A stretch of 58,644 nucleotides of DNA from Anaerolineae bacterium (GTDB lineage Bacteria; Chloroflexota; Anaerolineae; JAFGEY01), in the NCBI GenBank assembly GCA_016929205.1, contig JAFGJF010000146.1, forward strand, positions 1-58,644, given 5' to 3'. Positions 53,768 through 58,644 of the stretch are shown in pieces (within the stretch, counting starts at the first letter, position 1; the number at the start of each line of letters is the position of its first letter). A model generated the notes under the pieces. It was given only the letters and a program-made list of their open reading frames with translations. It made no database searches and was not told where the DNA came from. The position numbers were made by a program, and so were the translations under genes.

Positions 53768-54178
53768 CTATCCCATCGACGGGACGAGACCGAGTTGCTG
53801 CATCATGCCAAGCTGGTCAGAAACAGACCAATCTTGGACAATTTTGCCATTTGCAATACGGTAGATGCTGATGCCTGCCATTTCCATCTTTTTGCCAGTC
53901 GCGGGAACGCCCAAGTACTCTCCAGTATGCGTTGCCCGTATCATCCAACGGATGACAACCTTGTCACCTTCAGCGAACAAATCCTCGATGGCAATGTTAC
54001 CGTTGGAAAACGCAGCACCAACCGCTTTCCAATATCGTTTGAACCCTTCTCGGTCAGATCCATCGGCGTGGTTGACATAGTTTGCAGCAGCCAGTTCGTC
54101 GACAATGTCCACATTTCCTTTGTTAATGATCTCATCATTCCAGCGCCTGACGATGGCCTTGTTTTCTTCGATCGACAT
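53768..54178 (-). CDS. SnoaL-like polyketide cyclase/nuclear transport factor 2-fold protein
   Basis: A 136-residue protein of the SnoaL/NTF2 fold. NKAIVRRWNDEIINKGNVDIVDELAAANYVNHADG at the start, GDKVVIRWMIRATHTGEYLGVPATGKKMEMAGISIYRIANGKIVQDWSVSDQLGMMQQLG at the end. Family members are ester cyclases or small-molecule-binding proteins; the substrate is unknown. AAAGGAG precedes the ATG at 54178. Its own promoter overlaps a palindrome at 54376-54393. Confidence 0.9.
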   Translation of the reverse strand: MSIEENKAIVRRWNDEIINKGNVDIVDELAAANYVNHADGSDREGFKRYWKAVGAAFSNGNIAIEDLFAEGDKVVIRWMIRATHTGEYLGVPATGKKMEMAGISIYRIANGKIVQDWSVSDQLGMMQQLGLVPSMG

Positions 54179-54363
54179 CTCGTGCTCTCCTTTCTTGTGT
54201 GATCGATTGGGAAAATAGAGGACAAAAACTTGCCCACACAAAAACAGCCCATCACCTACCGGGATCATTTCCAGGTCGTGATCGGCTGCTATCGATGAAC
54301 CCTCCTCGGTCAACTGCGAGCGCTATGAGGGCTGTGATGTTATTCTAGTGGATCTATGTACCT

Positions 54364-54392
54364 ATCATACCACAAATTGAGTTCGAACTCAA
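54364..54392 (-). promoter_or_regulatory. Promoter of the SnoaL-like gene
   Basis: On the minus strand, TTGAGT (54387-54392), a 17-base spacer and TATGAT (54364-54369). It overlaps the palindrome at 54376-54393. Confidence 0.65.
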
Positions 54393-54393
54393 T
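54376..54393. promoter_or_regulatory. Palindromic operator
   Basis: A perfect 18-base palindrome (ATTGAGTTCGAACTCAAT) covers the -35 box of the SnoaL-like gene. This is a likely repressor site. Confidence 0.6.
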
Positions 54394-54539
54394 ACCCAGT
54401 TTGAGATTATTTGATGGATCGAGCAGGAGCATTCATGCATGGGATCACCCAAGTAACTGCAAGGGCAAGCGGTGTTTGATAACAAATCGATCCTTTACTA
54501 TGTTTTGGGGTGATTGCGGGCGCGGAGACAAAGAAAAAA

Positions 54540-54559
54540 GCCAGCAACCATCTGCTGGC
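54540..54559 (-). terminator. Distal terminator of the transketolase operon
   Basis: The arms GCCAGCA and TGCTGGC are followed on the minus strand by six T residues. It nearly repeats the one at 54612-54633. Confidence 0.7.
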
Positions 54560-54611
54560 CCCTTTGAACAAGGATGGCTGGGTGCTGAGAGCACTCGCCT
54601 GGCAACAAAAA

Positions 54612-54633
54612 GGCCAGCAACTGAGTGCTGGCC
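54612..54633 (-). terminator. Proximal terminator of the transketolase operon
   Basis: The arms GGCCAGCA and TGCTGGCC are followed on the minus strand by TTTTTGTTG. It lies about 65 bases after the SDR stop. Confidence 0.7.
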
Positions 54634-54698
54634 CTGCAAGACGCCGGTGTTGGGCAGCCTATAATCAATTCCGGTTCAGCTCCCCTGGGCTGACAACC

Positions 54699-55463
54699 CT
54701 ACCCTGCCGTAACGCCCCCGTCCACGGGAAAAGAGACGCCATTGATGAAAGCGGCCTCGTCGCTCGCGAGGTAGACGAACGCCGAAGCGACACCGGCAGC
54801 GGTAGCCAGCCGGCCCAGGGGCACTTCGCCGTAGCGTTCGGCCCGGCGCGCGGGATCCTGAAGGAGCTGCTGCACCAGGGGCGTGTCCACGGTACTGGGG
54901 TGCACCGAATTGCAGCGAATGTTGTCCTTGGCATAGCGGACGGCGATCGACTTGGTGAGTAGCGTCAGTGCGCCCTTGGTCATCACATAGGTTTCGTTTG
55001 TGTACCTGTGACCGACAAGCCCGCAGACCGAGGACATGTTGAGGATGACCCCGCCGCCAGCGTTCCGCATGATGGGCAAGACGTGCTTGATTCCGAGAAA
55101 CGGGCCCTTGACGTTGACGGCGATCATCTGGTCAAGCGAAGTGACATCCATCTGCTCGATATCCTTGCGGATGTTGACGCCGGCGTTGTTTACCAGCACA
55201 TCCAGCCTGCTCGCTTTCCGAACGACCGCCGCGAGCGCCGCCTTCCAGCTCTCCTCCACCGTCACGTCCAACAAGAGGAATTCCGCGCTGCCGCCATCGC
55301 CGTCGCCTTGGATATCCCGTACAGTTTCTCTGCCCGCCTCCTGGTTTATATCGCAGACAAAGACAAACGCACCCTCTTGACAAAACCGACGGGCGATTTC
55401 GGCACCCAGTCCCTGCGCCGCCCCCGTCACCAGCGCTGTCTTGCCCGCCAGGCGCCCGGTCAC
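54699..55463 (-). CDS. Short-chain dehydrogenase/reductase
   Basis: A 254-residue SDR. The TGxxxGxG cofactor motif is TGAAQGLG, the NNAG motif is present, and the active site is Ser (NMSS) with YxxxK (YVMTK). The acidic residue after the second strand (CDINQ) suggests NAD over NADP. The GTG start overlaps the stop of the garR-like gene (GTGA), so translation is coupled. It is the last gene of the operon and is followed by two terminators. The substrate is likely a polyol or sugar acid, given its neighbours. Confidence 0.9.
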   Translation of the reverse strand: MTGRLAGKTALVTGAAQGLGAEIARRFCQEGAFVFVCDINQEAGRETVRDIQGDGDGGSAEFLLLDVTVEESWKAALAAVVRKASRLDVLVNNAGVNIRKDIEQMDVTSLDQMIAVNVKGPFLGIKHVLPIMRNAGGGVILNMSSVCGLVGHRYTNETYVMTKGALTLLTKSIAVRYAKDNIRCNSVHPSTVDTPLVQQLLQDPARRAERYGEVPLGRLATAAGVASAFVYLASDEAAFINGVSFPVDGGVTAG

Positions 55464-56359
55464 GCTGTCTCTCCGCCCGCGCGGACCTTGACCCCCGCGA
55501 GCTTTTCATAGAATTGGATCACGCCGCCGTGGTCGTCCTTCTGTTTACCATCCACGCGCAAGGCCTGCATGATCTCCATAATAGAACTGGTGAGCGGAAT
55601 AGGAACGCCGAGTTCGTGGGCGGTATCCAACGCGTTCTGCAGGTCTTTAATGTGCAGCTCGATCCGGAAGCCGGGCTTGTAGTTGCCGGCGAGGACCATA
55701 GGAGCCTTGGCATTGAGGACGGTGCTCCCCGCCAGGCCGCCCTGGATTGCGGAAAACACGGCTTGCGGATCGACGCCAGCTTTCGCCGCCAAGACAAACG
55801 CCTCCGACATGGCTGCGATGTTGAGCGCCACGATGATCTGGTTGGCAAGCTTGACGACATTTCCTGCACCGATATCGCCGCAGCGCACCGCGCTCGAGCC
55901 CATCTGGAGCAGCAGCGGCTTTACCTTGTCGAAAACGTCCGGCTTGCCACCGGCCATGATGGCGAGGGTGCCGTCGACAGCCTTTGGCTCGCCACCCGAA
56001 ACCGGCGCATCGATCATATCGATCCCCTTTTTAGCCAGCTCGGCGGCGACATCCTGTGCCGCGCGCGGCGCGATGGAGCTCATATCCACCAATATGTCTC
56101 CGGCTTGAGCGCCGTAAATCACCCCGTTCGCCCCAAGCGCCACTTCCTTCACATGCGGCGAATTGGGGAGCATGGTGATGACCAGCCTGCATTGGGCGGC
56201 CACCTCCATGGGCGCAGCGGCCGCCCTGGCTCCCATTCCAACCAGCTCCTGCACCGGAGCCGCGTTGAGGTCACACACGACCAGCTCATGGCCAGCCGCT
56301 ATGAGGTTTTTGGCCATGGGTTTGCCCATGATGCCAAGACCAATGAATCCGATTTTCAT
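55460..56359 (-). CDS. garR: NAD(P)-dependent beta-hydroxyacid dehydrogenase (tartronate semialdehyde reductase-like)
   Basis: A 299-residue enzyme of the 3-hydroxyisobutyrate/6-phosphogluconate dehydrogenase family. GFIGLGIMGKPMAKNL is the Rossmann loop; DAPVSGGEPKA is the substrate motif; GNVVKLANQ includes the catalytic lysine region. The best match in form is tartronate semialdehyde reductase (GarR/GlxR), but 3-hydroxyisobutyrate dehydrogenase or L-threonate dehydrogenase would look similar. Coupled by ATGA overlap with the transketolase C subunit upstream and by GTGA with the SDR downstream. Confidence 0.85.
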   Translation of the reverse strand: MKIGFIGLGIMGKPMAKNLIAAGHELVVCDLNAAPVQELVGMGARAAAAPMEVAAQCRLVITMLPNSPHVKEVALGANGVIYGAQAGDILVDMSSIAPRAAQDVAAELAKKGIDMIDAPVSGGEPKAVDGTLAIMAGGKPDVFDKVKPLLLQMGSSAVRCGDIGAGNVVKLANQIIVALNIAAMSEAFVLAAKAGVDPQAVFSAIQGGLAGSTVLNAKAPMVLAGNYKPGFRIELHIKDLQNALDTAHELGVPIPLTSSIMEIMQALRVDGKQKDDHGGVIQFYEKLAGVKVRAGGETA

Positions 56360-57300
56360 GCGTTTGCCTCCAGAATGTGTAGCACCGCCGAGGCAATCGC
56401 CTCAGCAGTGAGACCAAAATGCCCAAGGATGGCTTCATAGTTTTCCGCCGACAGACCAAAGCTGTCGCGAATACCGACAAATTCAACCGGCGCGTGCTGG
56501 ACGGAGCGTAGGGCTTCGAGCACGGCCGCTCCGAGCCCGCCAATGACGGAATGCTCTTCCGCCGTGACGATCGCCCGCATATCCCTGGCGAATCGTATGA
56601 CCGCCTCCCGGTCCAGGGGTTTGAGCGTCCCCACATTGAGCACGCGGGCGGAGACGCCTTTTTTCGCCAGCGTCTGGGCTGCGGCCAATGCCCGGGATAC
56701 CATGCTGCCGGAAGCAAAGATCGCGGCCTCCGTGCCCTCGTGCACTTGTACGACGTCGCCAATTTTGTAGGCGGGATCGATGGGAACGGTGAAGGGGAGA
56801 TCGTTGCGACTGACGCGGATATATACGGGGCCTTGCCAATCGAGCAGTTGCTCCATCATCGCCGTCAGTTCCGCCGAATCCGCCGGGGAAACCACGCTCA
56901 TATTCGGCAGGGCTCGCATGAGGGCCACATCTTCCACAGCCTGGTGGGTTTTGCCGTCCCCGAAATCGGACAGTCCGGCGCTAGAGCCGCAGATCCGGAC
57001 GTTGAGGTTCGGGATACAGACCGAATTGCGCAGCTGGTCGTACGCGCGCCCGGAGGCAAACACGGCAAAAGAGTGTACAAAAGGTATTTTTCCCGCCAGC
57101 GCCAGCCCTGCCGCGGTGGAAACCATGTTCTGCTCGGCGATGCCCATCTCGAAATGCCGGTCTGGAAACGCAGCCTTGAACAGGATGGAATGAGTGGACT
57201 TGCTCAGGTCGGCCTCGAGAGCAACGACGCGGGCATCTTTCTTTCCCAGGGCAACGAGGGCTTCGCCGTATGCCGCGCGGGGGTTTGGTGAAATTGCCAT
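56356..57300 (-). CDS. Transketolase, C-terminal subunit
   Basis: A 314-residue protein with the central pyrimidine-binding and C-terminal domains of transketolase (MGIAEQNMVSTAAGLALAGKIPFVHSFAVFASGRAYDQLRN and the terminal domain KKGVSARVLNVGTLKPLDREAV). The Glu of GIAEQN is the conserved TPP activator. It is the partner of the next gene; together they make one enzyme in two chains. GGGAGG lies before the ATG; 12 bases separate it from the N subunit. Split transketolases occur in many bacterial sugar-acid operons. Confidence 0.93.
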   Translation of the reverse strand: MAISPNPRAAYGEALVALGKKDARVVALEADLSKSTHSILFKAAFPDRHFEMGIAEQNMVSTAAGLALAGKIPFVHSFAVFASGRAYDQLRNSVCIPNLNVRICGSSAGLSDFGDGKTHQAVEDVALMRALPNMSVVSPADSAELTAMMEQLLDWQGPVYIRVSRNDLPFTVPIDPAYKIGDVVQVHEGTEAAIFASGSMVSRALAAAQTLAKKGVSARVLNVGTLKPLDREAVIRFARDMRAIVTAEEHSVIGGLGAAVLEALRSVQHAPVEFVGIRDSFGLSAENYEAILGHFGLTAEAIASAVLHILEANA

Positions 57301-57312
57301 TGTGATCCTCCC

Positions 57313-58173
57313 TTAAGAAAGCGCCAGGCGCGCGGCCTGCAACTCGGCCAGCGCCACAGCGAATTGTTCCTGGCTCAAGATCCCGTTATGAAAAGCCGCA
57401 TCATTCTCCGCGAACGAAATACCTTTGCCTTTGACCGTATCAGCAATGATCACGGTCGGCGCCCCTTTCATCTCTGCGGCCTGCTCCAATGCTTGCAGCA
57501 CGGCTTTGATGTCATGGCCATTCACGGAAAGAACGTTCCAACCGAAGGCCTTCCATTTGTCTTCGAAATTCGGAATGTCGAACACTTCCCGGGTTGGGCC
57601 AGTCGCCTGGAGCCCATTCCGGTCGACGAGGCCGGTTATACGATCGAGCCCAAATCGCGCCGCCGCCATCGCCGCCTCCCAAAGCTGGCCTTCCGCCAGT
57701 TCGCCATCGCCCATGATCACAAACACACGGGAGGGACGCCTGTCCAGGCGTAGCGCAAGTGCCATCCCTACGCCGATCGACAGCCCCTGTCCCAGCGAGC
57801 CGGTGACCGCCTCAATTCCGGGCGTCTTTTCCATATCGGGATGCCCCTGGAGCAAGCCCTCAATTGTCTTTACCTTTTCCCTCTCCGAGAGCGGGATCAC
57901 GCCGAGCTCCATCAGGGCAGCATACTGGATCAGCACCGCATGGCCTTTGCTCAGGACCAACCGGTCCCGATCTGGATCCTGGATATTCTTGGGATCGAAG
58001 CGCATGGCATAAAAGTACAGCGCGGTTGCGATCTCGGCGAGCGAGCATGATCCGCCAAGGTGGCCCGCCTTTCCCACGCCGATCATCCGGACCACGTGCT
58101 CGCGGAGGTTCAATGCGGTCCGTTTCAATTCCCGAAGCGAAGGGACGTGTCCGCCTCTCGTTCGTTCAGCCAT
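57313..58173 (-). CDS. Transketolase, N-terminal subunit
   Basis: A 286-residue TPP-binding subunit. GDGELAEGQLWEAAMAAARFGLDRITGLVDRNGLQ is the TPP motif (GDG-x26-N), and SKGHAVLIQYA, GSLGQGLSIGVGMALA follow family rules. The ATG at 58173 (AAAGGAA upstream) is chosen since an upstream in-frame extension to 58335 overlaps the promoter and has no domain. It is the first gene of the operon at 54699-58173. Confidence 0.94.
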   Translation of the reverse strand: MAERTRGGHVPSLRELKRTALNLREHVVRMIGVGKAGHLGGSCSLAEIATALYFYAMRFDPKNIQDPDRDRLVLSKGHAVLIQYAALMELGVIPLSEREKVKTIEGLLQGHPDMEKTPGIEAVTGSLGQGLSIGVGMALALRLDRRPSRVFVIMGDGELAEGQLWEAAMAAARFGLDRITGLVDRNGLQATGPTREVFDIPNFEDKWKAFGWNVLSVNGHDIKAVLQALEQAAEMKGAPTVIIADTVKGKGISFAENDAAFHNGILSQEQFAVALAELQAARLALS

Positions 58174-58325
58174 TTCGTTTCCTTTCTTCCGATTCAGCGG
58201 TTGGATTGTCCTCGACAGATACTCCTCCATAAAAGATTCCACCAATCCGACATTGCGCGCTTGGGCGGAATCGAGAATCCGTTGGTGTATGCGCGGCCGC
58301 CGCTCACGCCGATTGTACGCCAGTA

Positions 58326-58354
58326 AGAATAGCATAAAGGAGAAGAGATGTCAA
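58326..58354 (-). promoter_or_regulatory. Promoter of the transketolase operon
   Basis: On the minus strand, a perfect TTGACA (58349-58354), a 17-base spacer and TATTCT (58326-58331). Just upstream, GTGTC and GACAC (58367-58387) form an interrupted inverted repeat that could be an operator. Confidence 0.7.
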
Positions 58355-58644
58355 GGATGGGTGCGCGTGTCTCAACTTTTCTGACACAGCGAATCCCGTC
58401 CACCGGGTGCACGCGGTGTGAGGCCGTTGCTTCACGAATTCACGTTGTCTAGTGATGCATGCCTTGCCATGACAAACTACTCATAAACTGTTGGGTAGCT
58501 AGATGGAGTGAGAAGAACCCAGCCATTCCTCATCTTTGATCGTAAAATCCTTGCGCCTGTTGAGTCTCGTAAAGTCATACCGGTTGCACATTAACAAAGT
58601 CTCATAAAGTCGTACCGCCCCCCATTGACCCAGGGTACCAAAAA
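58355..58644. other. Right-edge region upstream of the transketolase operon
   Basis: About 290 bases. It holds a possible operator and two 20-base direct repeats (58563-58582 and 58598-58617). On the minus strand a 28-codon open frame (MCNRYDFTRL...) crosses one repeat; it has no clear ribosome binding site and probably is not a gene. Confidence 0.4.
58563..58617. repeat. Two 20-base direct repeats, 35-base period
   Basis: AGTCTCGTAAAGTCATACCG (58563-58582) and AGTCTCATAAAGTCGTACCG (58598-58617) agree at 18 of 20 positions. Spaced repeats of this kind occur near ends of transposons or as regulator sites; the window ends 27 bases later. Confidence 0.55.

Larger units (their letters stand above)
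54314..54698. other. Region between the SnoaL-like gene and the SDR operon
   Basis: About 385 bases. It holds the SnoaL promoter and operator (54364-54393) and two near-identical terminators (54540-54559 and 54612-54633). No gene was recognised between them. Confidence 0.6.

Noticed and set aside
54510..54962. Plus-strand frame over the SDR 3' end
   Set aside because: It runs antisense over the SDR gene and through two terminators and has no family features.

Overview
The window looks like a chromosomal segment of an uncultured or poorly characterised Chloroflexota bacterium, probably close to Anaerolineae. This is an inference. It rests on long Thr/Pro-rich linkers in membrane and lipoproteins, Gram-positive-style promoters and LexA-like operator, many lipoboxes, and solitary housekeeping genes separated by short accessory operons. 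No rRNA, convincing tRNA, CRISPR array or transposase gene was found.

Layout. (1) 1-4.1 kb is an accessory strip, all on the minus strand: two toxin-antitoxin pairs of different families (MntA/HepT and TumA/TumE), a cupin, small membrane proteins and the start of an FAD oxidoreductase cut by the window edge. The two TA operons share a homologous upstream block (terminator, promoter, leader), and a REP-like repeat occurs twice at gene 3' ends. (2) 4.2-10.5 kb holds pyruvate phosphate dikinase, a KaiC/RadA-like ATPase with a small coupled partner, and two unknown membrane-anchored proteins. (3) 10.7-18.6 kb holds a tungsten aldehyde:ferredoxin oxidoreductase, a GNAT acetyltransferase, a four-part CYTH-HTH-HD-CHAD protein, a translationally coupled pair of thymidylate-kinase-like proteins (one with a Lys-to-Arg Walker A), and a WYL regulator. 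(4) 18.6-25 kb holds a GAF histidine kinase, an IscU-IscX fusion, threonine synthase, a lipoprotein and a secreted subtilisin-like protease.

(5) 25-31.2 kb is a conserved informational block: rpsO, pnp, lepB, trmB, lepA, with a long perfect hairpin between rpsO and pnp. (6) 31.3-43.4 kb encodes envelope and RNA-processing functions: two single-gene membrane proteins, a five-TM TPR protein, a GT4 glycosyltransferase, a beta-CASP nuclease, a lipoprotein parvulin, a cyclic-nucleotide-binding/bacterial-PH membrane protein, RNase J and trmD. (7) 43.5-53.2 kb holds a lipoprotein serine hydrolase, an orphan sugar-type binding lipoprotein, pyrG, recA overlapping a deoxyribosyltransferase-like gene, a divergent uridine-kinase-like gene, and hflX behind a zinc-ribbon gene with an unusual two-terminator leader. 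(8) 53.7-58.6 kb holds a SnoaL-like protein under a palindromic operator, then an operon of split transketolase, a GarR-type dehydrogenase and an SDR, followed by a short direct repeat at the right edge.

The most interesting candidates are the CYTH-HTH-HD-CHAD protein facing the paired kinase-like genes (a possible polyphosphate/nucleotide module), the IscU-IscX fusion, the shared control block of two unrelated toxin-antitoxin systems, and the KaiC-like two-gene unit. All promoters, terminators and operators listed were read by eye, and no search or folding program was run.
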